Positions 1 to 7,122 of a DNA stretch of 64,000 nucleotides are shown here, piece after piece. The DNA is from Methanoregula sp. UBA154. Its GTDB lineage: Archaea > Halobacteriota > Methanomicrobia > Methanomicrobiales > Methanospirillaceae. Every line of letters starts with the position of its first letter. The stretch's first letter is position 1. A program made the position numbers and the translations under genes. The notes under the pieces are model-generated. The model did no database searches. It saw only the letters and a program-made list of their open reading frames with translations, and was not told the DNA's origin. The stretch lies in contig DAPW01000032.1 of the NCBI GenBank assembly GCA_002502245.1, forward strand, positions 97,230-161,229, given 5' to 3'.

Positions 1-22
1 CGGGAAAGCGATTCCCGCCAGT

Positions 23-1618
23 CTAGTCAGCTTTCTCTTCACTGGTGACCTGGGCGAGGATTGCGGCCGTTGGTCCGATATCGATGATCTTCCCGCCCCG
101 CATGAGTGCCAGCCGGTCACAGATATCCCGCACGAAGTCCATGTCATGCGAGACCACGATGAACGTCTCGTCCATCTCGTCGCGGGCATTCAGGATGGAT
201 TGCTTCACGTCCTGTTTTGTTATCGGGTCCATGGTACCGGTCGGCTCGTCGAGGACCACGAGGCGCGGTTCACGGATGAGCACCTGTGCAAGGGCGACCC
301 GGTGCCGCTCCCCGTCCGAGAGTTCCCCCGGGAAACGGTTCAGGATCTCCTTTGCCTTCTCTTCCGTGAATCCTGCCATACGGAGGGTGACAACCGCTTT
401 CCTGATTGCCAGCTCTTTGGGAAAATCCAGCCCGATCGAATCGGTCAGGTTGTCAATAACCATGCGGTGCGGGAAGAGATCATATTCCTGGTGCAGGAGC
501 CCGATGTATTCCTTTGCCCTCCCCCGCTCGTCGACACCGGGCTTTGTCATGTCCACCCAGTCATCGCCAATCAGGATATTCATCTCCCCGCTCGTGGGCT
601 CGATGATGCCGGCTATGATCCGGGAAAGGGTGGTCTTTCCCGCCCCGCTCTTCCCGATGATGCCGAAGATCTCCTTCTTTGCCACATCGAATGTGACCAT
701 GTTTACTGCTTTTATCATGCCGCGATCGACCGAGATATAGCGCTTGTTCACGTCCCGGGCAGCGAGGATCTTCTCCCCCGGTTCCACGGGCTTTAGGGAT
801 TCCATCTCCTGGTAGTCTTTCGCAAATGATCTGATAACGGACTTTGGCGAACCGATGGCTGCGATCTCGCCATCCACGAGGAGCATCGCACGGTTTGCCA
901 TATCCTCGATCACCTGCGAGAAATGTGATGTGACGATCATCCCCATGGAATTCTTTCTTGCCGCACCAATGAGCATCTCGTGGACCAGCCGGGCAGTTTC
1001 AGGATCGAGCGTGCCGGTCGGTTCGTCGGCAAAGAGCATTGCCGGGTTCTTGGCCAGCTGCCGGGCGAGCACAACCCGCTGTTTTTCTCCCCCGGAGAGG
1101 TCACGGGCGATATGCATCATCCGGTGGGAGAGCTTTACCTGGTCGATGAGATCGGCAGCCCGGTTGATCGCGTGCTCTTGTGGATAACGGACATCATCGA
1201 GGGCGTGGAGCACGTTCTCGATCACCCGGTCGTCCCCGTAGAGCGCGAAGGTCCGCTGGAACATGATCGCGGTCCGGTTCATAACCCGGGACTTCATACC
1301 ATCGGTTTTCGCACCCCAGAGATCGATATCGACAGCTACAAGATTCCCGCCGCACTCGGGACAGCTCTTTCCCGCCCGGCTCTGGACATCCATAAAGGTG
1401 CAGCGATCGCAGGCCGCCATATGGTAGATGACAGAGCCTTTTGTCGGGGGCTCTTCAATGCCGCGCAGGAGGTGCATCAGTACGCTCTTGCCGGCACCGC
1501 TCCTGCCGATAACGCCCATGATCTCGCCTTCCGGGATCTCGAACGATACCTTGTTCAGGACCCGGGTGTCGTCGAAATCCATGCAGAGGTCGTGTACGCT
1601 GATGAATGGTTTTGGCAT
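23..1618 (-). CDS. atwA: Methyl-CoM reductase activation component A2 (AtwA)
   Basis: This 531-residue protein has two ABC-type ATPase domains in tandem and no membrane segments, the layout of component A2, which supplies ATP-dependent activation of methyl-coenzyme M reductase. The first domain has Walker A GRSGAGKS (about residues 38-45), signature LSGGEKQR and Walker B FADEPTG. A CxxC...CxxC insertion (Cys70, 73, 86, 89) in this domain looks like a zinc ribbon. The second domain has GKSGAGKT, a divergent signature LSDGERHR and LDEPTG. The ATG follows a GGAG-type ribosome site. Upstream, 18 bp away, is a 48-codon glycine-rich mini-gene that shares a CATATG palindrome promoter with the neighbouring NifX cluster, so atwA is probably the second gene of that unit. 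The mcr operon lies 7.7 kb away. Confidence 0.93.
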   Translation of the reverse strand: MPKPFISVHDLCMDFDDTRVLNKVSFEIPEGEIMGVIGRSGAGKSVLMHLLRGIEEPPTKGSVIYHMAACDRCTFMDVQSRAGKSCPECGGNLVAVDIDLWGAKTDGMKSRVMNRTAIMFQRTFALYGDDRVIENVLHALDDVRYPQEHAINRAADLIDQVKLSHRMMHIARDLSGGEKQRVVLARQLAKNPAMLFADEPTGTLDPETARLVHEMLIGAARKNSMGMIVTSHFSQVIEDMANRAMLLVDGEIAAIGSPKSVIRSFAKDYQEMESLKPVEPGEKILAARDVNKRYISVDRGMIKAVNMVTFDVAKKEIFGIIGKSGAGKTTLSRIIAGIIEPTSGEMNILIGDDWVDMTKPGVDERGRAKEYIGLLHQEYDLFPHRMVIDNLTDSIGLDFPKELAIRKAVVTLRMAGFTEEKAKEILNRFPGELSDGERHRVALAQVLIREPRLVVLDEPTGTMDPITKQDVKQSILNARDEMDETFIVVSHDMDFVRDICDRLALMRGGKIIDIGPTAAILAQVTSEEKAD

Positions 1619-1636
1619 GATCTCTCCTCAGCACGG

Positions 1637-1783
1637 CTATAGCGCATGTGCCTCGTTCCTGTCCGGACGTTTCGGATGGATATCCCGCTGGCGGCACCCG
1701 CTGGCGTTCTGCATGCAGGCACCCCGCCCGCGTCCGATGAGCCGTTCCCTTTTCAAAGGACCGGTCCCGTCAAAGTCTGACAT
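1637..1783 (-). CDS. DUF5320-like glycine-rich mini-protein
   Basis: This is a 48-codon reading frame with ATG at 1783 and TAG at 1637. The start MSDFDGTGPLKRERLIGRGRG matches the style of DUF5320 proteins (M-x-DGTGP...GRG), as does the 86-residue protein at 3307-3567. Two cysteines follow at residues 23 and 30. A GAGGTG ribosome site sits about 7 nt before the ATG. The start is about 32 nt below a CATATG palindrome and TATA-like box. atwA begins 18 bp after the stop, so the two are probably co-transcribed. The function of DUF5320 is unknown. The family call rests on the N-terminal pattern only, because the protein is short. Confidence 0.6.
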   Translation of the reverse strand: MSDFDGTGPLKRERLIGRGRGACMQNASGCRQRDIHPKRPDRNEAHAL

Positions 1784-1814
1784 TGTAACACCTCACACCT
1801 TCGCAGGGAATTAT

Positions 1815-1840
1815 TACACATATGAGCATAAAGATTTAAG
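1815..1840 (-). promoter_or_regulatory. Operator/promoter 1 (CATATG palindrome plus TATA box)
   Basis: The palindrome TACACATATGAGCA (1815-1828) fits T-N-C-N-CATATG-N-G-N-R and is followed on its upstream side by a TATA-like stretch, CTTAAATCTTT on the minus strand (1830-1840). The same arrangement occurs at 3605, 6231 and 7024. The palindrome lies between the TATA box and the expected transcription start, which suggests a repressor site. It precedes the mini-gene at 1637-1783 and atwA. Confidence 0.6.
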
Positions 1841-2365
1841 CATGGTAAAGCAACCCCCGGGTTCCGGTATTTTCTGCAGGACACCGTCGCGCATTCACAA
1901 GCCGGGGGATTATTTTCCTCACCCTATGAAACAGCCATGATATGCGCACAGCGAGAAGCCCGCGAAGGAGCCGTGGCGGAATGTCCATAAACTCTCATCA
2001 TCAGCGGTTGTTTCAACCAGGCCGGCTGTTCTCACTATGTTCCGTTTCAGGAGTTGAAACTGACCATAATTAATTTCCGGCGTCATTTCTGCCCCGGCGT
2101 CTTCAACAAGATCCGGTTGAATAGTTCGATCACGTCATAATCCGTGAGGCTGTTACCCGGTGCTGCTCCTGATAATCCCGGTGCGGAACCCGCACCGGTT
2201 TTTTTACCGTTCCTTTCCGCTGTCACGAGGTGACGACGATTGGTTCTCTCCAAATCTGCACTCCCCGGTTTATTGCCGGTTCTCCTGTCTTCCGCGTGTC
2301 TTCTGAATGACCCGGCCTGTCCCGTACTTCTCATATCTTCAGGATGGTACGGTGACAGCACCGGG
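1841..2365. other. Non-coding gap with inverted repeat and orphan terminator
   Basis: No convincing gene is seen here. The stretch holds an 8-bp inverted repeat, GTTTCAAC (2010-2017) with GTTGAAAC (2053-2060), a TATA-like box CATAATTAATTT near 2065, and a strong hairpin-plus-T-run at 2178-2205 annotated separately. A short plus-strand RNA ending at that hairpin is possible but not shown. Confidence 0.4.
2178..2205 (+). terminator. Intrinsic-type terminator hairpin with T7 run
   Basis: A perfect 9-bp stem, CCGGTGCGG / CCGCACCGG, with a 3-nt loop is followed directly by seven T residues on the plus strand. No plus-strand gene lies upstream, so it may end an unannotated RNA. As a plain hairpin it could also protect the 3' end of the minus-strand transcript ending at 2366. 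Confidence 0.55.
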
Positions 2366-2707
2366 TCATCCTTTTTCTGATACACGAACATCATCCCCGA
2401 TGATTTTCATATCACAAAGCTCGGGATTTTTTTGCCGTGCATTTGGTCTCCTGGTTACCAGGTATCGTTTGATAATCCTGGTATGCGGCTTTTGAATGGT
2501 GATCTTTTCAATCCTTTCCACTCTGTACCGGAAGGAAAAAAAAGGTCCCTGGTAAATCCTGCGTAAAAAACCGGAAATTGCAGGTGAGGAAAATTCATCC
2601 AGATTATAATATGTCCGGAATTCGTTGACAGTGATCCAGCGTTCGGTCTTTCCGGACTCTTCCATCAACTTATCCAGAAGTTCCGGTACATCCTTATAGC
2701 GTCCCAT
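2366..2707 (-). CDS. Hypothetical protein, third gene of NifX mini-operon
   Basis: This is a 113-residue basic protein that I do not recognise. The frame is open further upstream, but that extension would overlap the preceding NifX-like gene. The ATG at 2707 (MGRYKDVPELLDKLMEE) has a GGTGG ribosome site just before it, so this start is chosen. The middle reads SGFLRRIYQGPFFSFRYRVERIEK and the tail is rich in Arg and Lys, which could suit nucleic-acid binding but is not proof. A decayed copy of the same family lies at about 6556-6745, again beside a NifX-type sequence, so the two families travel together. It probably shares a transcript with the genes at 2926 and 3307. Confidence 0.6.
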   Translation of the reverse strand: MGRYKDVPELLDKLMEESGKTERWITVNEFRTYYNLDEFSSPAISGFLRRIYQGPFFSFRYRVERIEKITIQKPHTRIIKRYLVTRRPNARQKNPELCDMKIIGDDVRVSEKG

Positions 2708-2925
2708 GATTCTCCACCTGGGGTCTCTGGTGATCGGGATTGGGGAGGACAACCGCTTATGGTTAACAAGCTGACACCCCTCTTCACGGATCCAGATCCC
2801 GGCCTGCCGGATTGCTCCACTGCATTTCCTGAAACCAGCTGCAAATCCGCTTGCACCGGTTTCTCTATTCCGGAACGGGCAGGCCGCCATCATCTTTTCA
2901 GAGCGCTCCTGTAATGCTCGGATCT

Positions 2926-3282
2926 CTAGTTCCCGCACCCTTCGTGATCGGGACCATGCGTGCAGCTGCTCTGCCCCGGTACGATCTTACCTGCAATGAA
3001 GTCGCTGATAACGGAATCGATCGGACCGGAAATACCCAGGAAGACATCAATGTTGTTGGCGCAGAAGAGATCCACGGCCTTTGGTCCCATACCCCCGGCA
3101 AGGACATGGGTCACCTGGTGTTCTGCAAGAAACACCGGCAGCCTGCCCGGTTCATGCCCGGGGCTCTGTAAAATTTCCGTTTTGGTGATTTTATTCTTCT
3201 CAACGTTGAATAGTGCGTATTCAGTGCAATGTCCAAAATGTCCGGAGACTTCGTCCCCCTCTTTTGCAATAGCGACTTTCAT
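2926..3282 (-). CDS. NifX/NifB-domain protein (FeMo-cofactor-binding fold)
   Basis: This 118-residue protein of the dinitrogenase iron-molybdenum cofactor-binding family starts MKVAIAKEGDEVSGHFGHC, the typical first strand and HFGHC motif. It continues with a GGMGPKAVDLF turn and ends in a Cys/His tail (CTHGPDHEGCGN). Members bind or carry metal clusters in diverse contexts. No nitrogenase genes are present here, so a role in nitrogen fixation is not supported. It lies 24 bp after a DUF5320-like gene in a unit controlled by operator 2. The closest in-window relative is the protein at 5870-6205. Confidence 0.85.
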   Translation of the reverse strand: MKVAIAKEGDEVSGHFGHCTEYALFNVEKNKITKTEILQSPGHEPGRLPVFLAEHQVTHVLAGGMGPKAVDLFCANNIDVFLGISGPIDSVISDFIAGKIVPGQSSCTHGPDHEGCGN

Positions 3283-3306
3283 GATAAATCCTCAAAATAT
3301 CGTGTT

Positions 3307-3567
3307 TTATCCACGGCGGCAGTGCCGGCCGCCGCCAAAGGCATGGCCTCTTTCGCACCCGTACGGGATGCCACCGCGTCCGGCACCGGAAAGAGGTTCC
3401 TGCGGGAAAATTCGCTCCGTGGTCTCTCCTGGCTGTCCTGCGCCTTCTAGCGCCTGTGCCGGAGACGGAATGACTTCAGGGTTCACCGGTCCAAACCGGC
3501 ATCTCCCGAAGCCCCGCCCGGCCACCTGCCCCGTTCCACGGGGACCGGTTCCATCCAATCCTGGCAT
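3307..3567 (-). CDS. DUF5320 family glycine-rich protein
   Basis: This 86-residue protein begins MPGLDGTGPRGTGQVAGRGFGRC, the hallmark of DUF5320 proteins, and ends in a Gly/His/Arg/Cys-rich tail (GGGRHCRRG). Such mini-proteins commonly neighbour NifX-like and MinD-ferredoxin ATPase genes, and their function is not known. It has no signal peptide or membrane segment. It is the first gene of the unit 3307-2926-2366, with operator 2 about 40 nt upstream. The paired GGTACC boxes at 3582-3599 lie in its leader. Confidence 0.8.
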   Translation of the reverse strand: MPGLDGTGPRGTGQVAGRGFGRCRFGPVNPEVIPSPAQALEGAGQPGETTERIFPQEPLSGAGRGGIPYGCERGHAFGGGRHCRRG

Positions 3568-3604
3568 ATGATAATTCTCCCGGTACCATTGCAGGTACCA
3601 TATC

Positions 3605-3631
3605 TACTCATATGCGCGTAAATATTTAAAA
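3605..3631 (-). promoter_or_regulatory. Operator/promoter 2 (CATATG palindrome plus TATA box)
   Basis: TACTCATATGCGCG (3605-3618) is followed by the minus-strand TATA-like TTTAAATATTTA (3619-3630). It has the same order and spacing as operators 1, 3 and 4. It lies between the end of the DUF134 gene (3650) and the DUF5320 gene it should drive. Confidence 0.65.
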
Positions 3632-3649
3632 TAGGTGGATCGGGCACTA

Positions 3650-4099
3650 TCAGCCGGGCAGGTCCTCAGCGGACTCATCCGTATCCTTGCAGGGTATTCC
3701 CATGATCCTGGGGCAGATACCGCCCTCACTCTTCGGGCAGAGTGTCGCGTCCCGTTTCGGGCAATGTCCTTCAAGCCGGCGGACGCACCCCACCATCTGG
3801 ATTGTTTTCCCGTGGATGAGGGCATCAGCAATCTTGCGCCGCGCCTCGTGGATATCCCGCCAGATGGTTTTCCGGGAAACGCCCAGTACTGCAGCTGCCT
3901 GTTCCTGTTCAAGGTCCTGCAGGTCGATCAGGTTCAGTGCCGCCATCTCTTCCGGGAGCAGCGACACCACTTCATTCGTTTCATCTGAGTTGCATTGAGG
4001 TGCATAGCAGCGCGCTGAAGGTCCGCCTTCGAGCGACCGGTTCATCCGTGGACGCCCCCGCCGCCGGCAGCACTCCCCGTTTTCACTATCGGATGCCAA
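3650..4099 (-). CDS. DUF134 / UPF0251 DNA-binding protein
   Basis: This 149-residue protein has a GRPR-containing basic N-terminus, the LLPEEMAALNLIDLQDLEQEQAAAVLGVSRKTIWRDI helix-turn-helix (about residues 46-82) and ARRKIADALIHGK, the DUF134 signature. The C-terminal 45 residues add five or so cysteines (CVRRLEGHCPKRDATLCPK...CPRIMGIPC) and could hold a metal or Fe-S cluster. The start appears to be TTG at 4099, because the conserved GRPR motif precedes the first internal Met. It overlaps the end of the ATPase gene at 4086 by 14 bp. It is the only obvious DNA-binding protein in the cluster and so the natural candidate to bind the CATATG palindromes. That is inference. Confidence 0.85.
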   Translation of the reverse strand: MASDSENGECCRRRGRPRMNRSLEGGPSARCYAPQCNSDETNEVVSLLPEEMAALNLIDLQDLEQEQAAAVLGVSRKTIWRDIHEARRKIADALIHGKTIQMVGCVRRLEGHCPKRDATLCPKSEGGICPRIMGIPCKDTDESAEDLPG

Positions 4100-4961
4100 C
4101 GTGCATCAGCTCCTCTTCAAGATTGGCTGTCAGGGTTTGAATGGCTTGCGCTGCGGGTGATGTTCCTGCGAGAGGAACCCCTTGCCGTACCGACCCGATA
4201 ACTGCGGGATCGAAGGGGATCTTCCCGATCAGGGGGATGCGCTCCTCCCGGCACCATGCTTCAATCTCATCTGTGAGGGACAGGTCCAGGTCATACCGGT
4301 TGACCGCGACAAGGATCCGTGGCCGGAACTGGCCGCAGACTGTAACGACCCGTTTGAGATCATGGAGCCCCGAAATGCTCGGTTCGGTGACCACCAGCAC
4401 GAGATCCACACCACTGATGGTGGAGATGAGCGGACAGCCGGTGCCGGGCGGGCCGTCGATCAAGAAGAGATCGCACGATCCGTCACGGTCCATCGCCATT
4501 TTTTTCACGGCATGGACGAGCAGCCCGGAATTTCCCGCACCCGGTACGAGCCTGGCATGTACGAGATGTCCCCGTGCGGTCTCTGAATACAGGATCGTAC
4601 CGGTCTGCCGCGGCTGCATCGTGACTGCTGCCGCAGGACATACAACGGTGCAGACCGCACAGCCTTCGCAGCGGAGCGGGCTCACCCGACAGGTATTCCC
4701 GTCCCGTTTAACCGCATCGAACCGGCAGTGCGCTTCGCACTCCCCGCACTGGACACAGAGTGCGGGATCGATGACCGCGGCTTTCATCCCCATGAACGGG
4801 TCGGTGCTGATGAGACGCGGGCCGGTGACGAGCTCAAGGTTTGCCGCGTCCACATCGCAGTCCGCAAGGACAAGCGATCCTTTGAGCAACCGCGAGAGCG
4901 CAGCGGTGACCATCGTCTTGCCCGTGCCGCCCTTGCCGCTGATGACCGCAAGCCGGATCAC
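4086..4961 (-). CDS. MinD-family P-loop ATPase with inserted ferredoxin domain (copy 2)
   Basis: This 291-residue protein starts at a GTG at 4961, which overlaps the stop of the preceding gene (GTGA) and follows GGTGGAAC. A deviant Walker A, GKGGTGKT (about residues 8-15), marks the MinD/Mrp family. Two 4Fe-4S motifs, CVQCGECEAHC and CEGCAVCTVVCP (about residues 66-105), are inserted in the ATPase fold. DGPPGTGCP follows as the second conserved Asp region. Related proteins are thought to act in Fe-S or metal-centre handling, but this subfamily has no firm assignment. It is paired with the homologue just upstream, probably as a heterodimer, and followed by the DUF134 gene. Confidence 0.88.
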   Translation of the reverse strand: MIRLAVISGKGGTGKTMVTAALSRLLKGSLVLADCDVDAANLELVTGPRLISTDPFMGMKAAVIDPALCVQCGECEAHCRFDAVKRDGNTCRVSPLRCEGCAVCTVVCPAAAVTMQPRQTGTILYSETARGHLVHARLVPGAGNSGLLVHAVKKMAMDRDGSCDLFLIDGPPGTGCPLISTISGVDLVLVVTEPSISGLHDLKRVVTVCGQFRPRILVAVNRYDLDLSLTDEIEAWCREERIPLIGKIPFDPAVIGSVRQGVPLAGTSPAAQAIQTLTANLEEELMHVGIR

Positions 4962-5809
4962 TGTTCCACCCCGGCAAGCGACCTGCATTTCATAAAGAGG
5001 GCACAGAAGTCCTTCTGCCATTCCGGCCGCACCCGGCAGAGGAGATCACCCCTGTTCTGGATGGCAGCGATATCACGGCTGAACGGGATCGTCATCATGA
5101 CCTCGAGGTCATGGTCGGTGCAGAAGCGGAGGGTATCGGTATCCTCCCCGTCGCTCCGGTTGATAATAATGCCGGCAGGAATGTCGAGCCGGGCAGCGAC
5201 ATCCACGGCAAGCTCGAGGTCATGCAGCCCGAACGGGGTTGATTCCGTGACCAGGACGCAGGCATCACACCCGTCCAGCGCCTCAATGACCGGGCAGGAC
5301 GTCCCCGGTGCCGTATCGAAGATCACAACGCTGTCCTGTGCTGCCTGTTTTTTCGCCTCCCGGATCAGGGGTACCGCATGCGGGTTGCCCGCATCCAGCG
5401 TCCCCGTGATCAGCTTCAGGCCGGGCAGCGGGGCAGAGCAGGAAAGCGTCCCGATCCGTTTTGGCTCTTCGCGGATTGCCTTTTTCGGGCAGACCAGCAT
5501 ACAACCTCCGCAGGAATGGCAGAGCTCAGGGAAGAAGAGGACACGATCGGGCAGCACGGTGATCGCACCATACTGGCAGACCTCCCCGCACTTCCCGCAG
5601 CGGTCGCAGAGAGAGTCGTCAACTACCGGCACCGGCACGGTGACGTCCCGTGTCGTGGCGGGTGACGGGAAGAAGAGGTGGAGATTGGGCTCCTCAACAT
5701 CGCAGTCAACGAGGGTGACGTTACCGGTCCATGCAAGCGTGAAGGCAAGGTTTGCGGCCACCATGCTCTTGCCCGTACCCCCTTTCCCGCTCGCGACAGC
5801 AAGTTTCAT
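4958..5809 (-). CDS. MinD-family P-loop ATPase with inserted ferredoxin domain (copy 1)
   Basis: This 283-residue homologue of the next gene has Walker A GKGGTGKS (about residues 9-16), ferredoxin motifs CDRCGKCGEVC and CHSCGGCMLVCP (about residues 71-107) and FDTAPGTSCP. The two ATPases overlap by 4 bp and must be translated together. It follows the NifX-like gene at 5870 by 60 bp. The set of NifX-like protein, two ferredoxin-ATPases and DUF134 is a recurrent archaeal gene neighbourhood (general knowledge). The idea that it loads or moves a metal cluster is inferred from the domains. Confidence 0.88.
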   Translation of the reverse strand: MKLAVASGKGGTGKSMVAANLAFTLAWTGNVTLVDCDVEEPNLHLFFPSPATTRDVTVPVPVVDDSLCDRCGKCGEVCQYGAITVLPDRVLFFPELCHSCGGCMLVCPKKAIREEPKRIGTLSCSAPLPGLKLITGTLDAGNPHAVPLIREAKKQAAQDSVVIFDTAPGTSCPVIEALDGCDACVLVTESTPFGLHDLELAVDVAARLDIPAGIIINRSDGEDTDTLRFCTDHDLEVMMTIPFSRDIAAIQNRGDLLCRVRPEWQKDFCALFMKCRSLAGVEQ

Positions 5810-5869
5810 ACCTGGTTTCCCTCGTAACTCTTCAGAATACGGTCTGCCCGTTATTTGGCAGGGCAGTTC

Positions 5870-6205
5870 TTACCCTGCCTGTTCAAGGGTATTGTTCCTG
5901 AATTCATGAACGGCGTCCCTTACCGAGCCGCCAGAGCGGTACGCAAACAGGGCAACCCCCGCGGATTCCAGGACCGCCCGTGCATTCCCGCCAACAAGCC
6001 CGCTGATGAGCGCACCTGCCTTGTGGGCGATGACCAGCTGGGCAGATTTCGGGCCAACCCCGCCTGCACCGTCTGCAAACGGGTTTGCAACCGCTTCAAA
6101 GGACTCCGTTTCGCTGTCCATGAGAATAAAATAGGGAGCACGACCGAACCGCTCCTCGACCCTGGCATCCGGTGTTGCACCCTGTGCCGTAATACAGATT
6201 TTCAT
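5870..6205 (-). CDS. NifX/NifB-domain protein
   Basis: This 111-residue protein starts MKICITAQGATPDARVEERFGRAPYF and has a GGVGPKSAQLVI turn and GVALFAYRSGGSVRDAV near the end, which is the complete NifX-type fold. Unlike the copy at 2926 it has no Cys/His tail. It is the first gene of the unit running down through the two ferredoxin-ATPases to DUF134. Operator 3 lies about 26-50 nt upstream of its ATG. Confidence 0.88.
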   Translation of the reverse strand: MKICITAQGATPDARVEERFGRAPYFILMDSETESFEAVANPFADGAGGVGPKSAQLVIAHKAGALISGLVGGNARAVLESAGVALFAYRSGGSVRDAVHEFRNNTLEQAG

Positions 6206-6230
6206 ACCGTTTATGACCTCGCTTTATTAT

Positions 6231-6257
6231 TACTCATATGCGCACAATAGATTAAAG
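6231..6257 (-). promoter_or_regulatory. Operator/promoter 3 (CATATG palindrome plus TATA box)
   Basis: TACTCATATGCGCA (6231-6244) is followed by the minus-strand TATA-like CTTTAATCTAT (6247-6257). It is identical in its 14-bp core to operator 4 and differs at one base from operator 2. It drives the NifX-like gene at 5870-6205 and the ATPase pair. Confidence 0.65.
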
Positions 6258-6267
6258 GTATTGATCG

Positions 6268-6745
6268 TTATGCCCGGTATGACGATGTCACAGTCACCGC
6301 ATCCAATGCGTTTTGTACTGTGCCTCTGCCCCTGAATATGTGGACCGGAATCCCCGCACCCTTCAGGAGATCTTCCGCACAGTCGCCCATCTTTCCGGTG
6401 ATCACAGCATCAAGTCCGTTCATCTTCAGCAACCGTACTGCATTCTGACCGATCTTCTTGTTCCTGAGAAAAAGCCCGTTCCGGACCGCGTCCGAAGTGC
6501 TCCTGTTGGTACCGTAGAAAATAATGCAGGAGGCCCGTGCGAAATGTGGCAGTTCTCAATCCTGACAACCAGACCGGGACAGGAAAAATTCAGGGTTCTG
6601 GTACATCCTGCGCAGGATCCCAGATACGACCGGGGGATGTTTCCGCTTCAGGCTGGAGTACCCGCTGAATTCGTGGTGGCTTTTGCTTCATGTCCTGTTG
6701 CAGCAGGTCGAGAATCTCCGGGTGGCTTATCTAAAGCGCGCACCG
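6268..6745 (-). pseudogene. Decayed hypothetical gene plus C-terminal NifX fragment
   Basis: Two degraded pieces lie here on the minus strand. The first (about 6745-6556) resembles the 2366-2707 protein but is split over three frames: EILDLLQQDMKQK, then SGILRRMYQNPEFFLSRS, then VVRIENCHIS. The second (about 6540-6268, TAA at 6268) reads in one frame as the C-terminal half of a NifX-type protein: KIGQNAVRLLKMNGLDAVIT, GDCAEDLLKGAGIPVHIF, GTVQNALDAV. It has no start codon and lacks the N-terminal half. The arrangement suggests a duplicated copy of the mini-operon at 2366-3567 that has decayed. Confidence 0.6.
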
Positions 6746-6758
6746 CCACAAAAAAGGA

Positions 6759-6989
6759 TTACTGGCACCGTGGCCCATGGCCGCAGCGGTGGGGATCTCC
6801 TTCTGGAGAATTACCGGATCCGCAGCAGCAGGAATCGCCGAATTTCTTTGGAGACGTGCAGGCATCCCGGTGGCTGGGTGCACCCGGGCGGTGCCGGTGC
6901 CTCTCACCGCACGCGCAGGTGTGCCGGGGGGCGGATTCTTTTTCAGTATTCCGGATATCGTTAGATGCTTTCTGGGTATCTTCTGGCAT
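6759..6989 (-). CDS. Small Cys-rich protein of the NifX regulon
   Basis: This 76-residue hydrophilic protein has eight cysteines, all in the C-terminal two thirds: CAC near residue 25, then a DAC, a CCC cluster and two C-terminal RC/RCQ residues, mixed with His and Gly. It has an ATG at 6989 with GGTGAAC just upstream, and operator 4 about 35 nt further up. No family is recognised. The composition suggests metal or cluster binding. It occupies the first position of its unit, as the DUF5320-type mini-proteins do in units 1 and 2, and may play an equivalent part. Confidence 0.5.
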   Translation of the reverse strand: MPEDTQKASNDIRNTEKESAPRHTCACGERHRHRPGAPSHRDACTSPKKFGDSCCCGSGNSPEGDPHRCGHGPRCQ

Positions 6990-7023
6990 TTGTTCACCAA
7001 TCGTACGGTTGCAGTACTATAAT

Positions 7024-7050
7024 TACTCATATGCGCAAAAAGATTTAAAA
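7024..7050 (-). promoter_or_regulatory. Operator/promoter 4 (CATATG palindrome plus TATA box)
   Basis: TACTCATATGCGCA (7024-7037) is followed by the minus-strand TATA-like TTTTAAATCTTT (7039-7050). It should drive the Cys-rich gene at 6759-6989. The plus-strand MBL gene starts at 7123, so the site lies in a divergent promoter region and could affect both. Confidence 0.65.
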
Positions 7051-7122
7051 CCTTATGGTACGGGCACTTTTTCAGGACCCCGAAACGAAACACCTATTCC
7101 CCGACCAGCCTGATGGTTCTTT

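Noticed and set aside
2010..2060. GTTTCAAC/GTTGAAAC pair as a CRISPR repeat
   Set aside because: Only one inverted pair is present, with no regular spacers or repeated unit. It is not an array.
4728..5909. A 393-codon plus-strand frame
   Set aside because: It is antisense to the two ferredoxin-ATPase genes. The real proteins are on the minus strand.
2926..6205. A nitrogenase-associated nif cluster
   Set aside because: NifX-like domains are present but there is no nifHDK, nifE, nifN or nifB gene. The proteins belong to the broader cofactor-binding family.
6313..7113. A 266-codon plus-strand open frame
   Set aside because: It overlaps operators 3-4, the Cys-rich gene and the decayed NifX copy on the other strand. 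It has no ribosome site and no known family, so it is a shadow.
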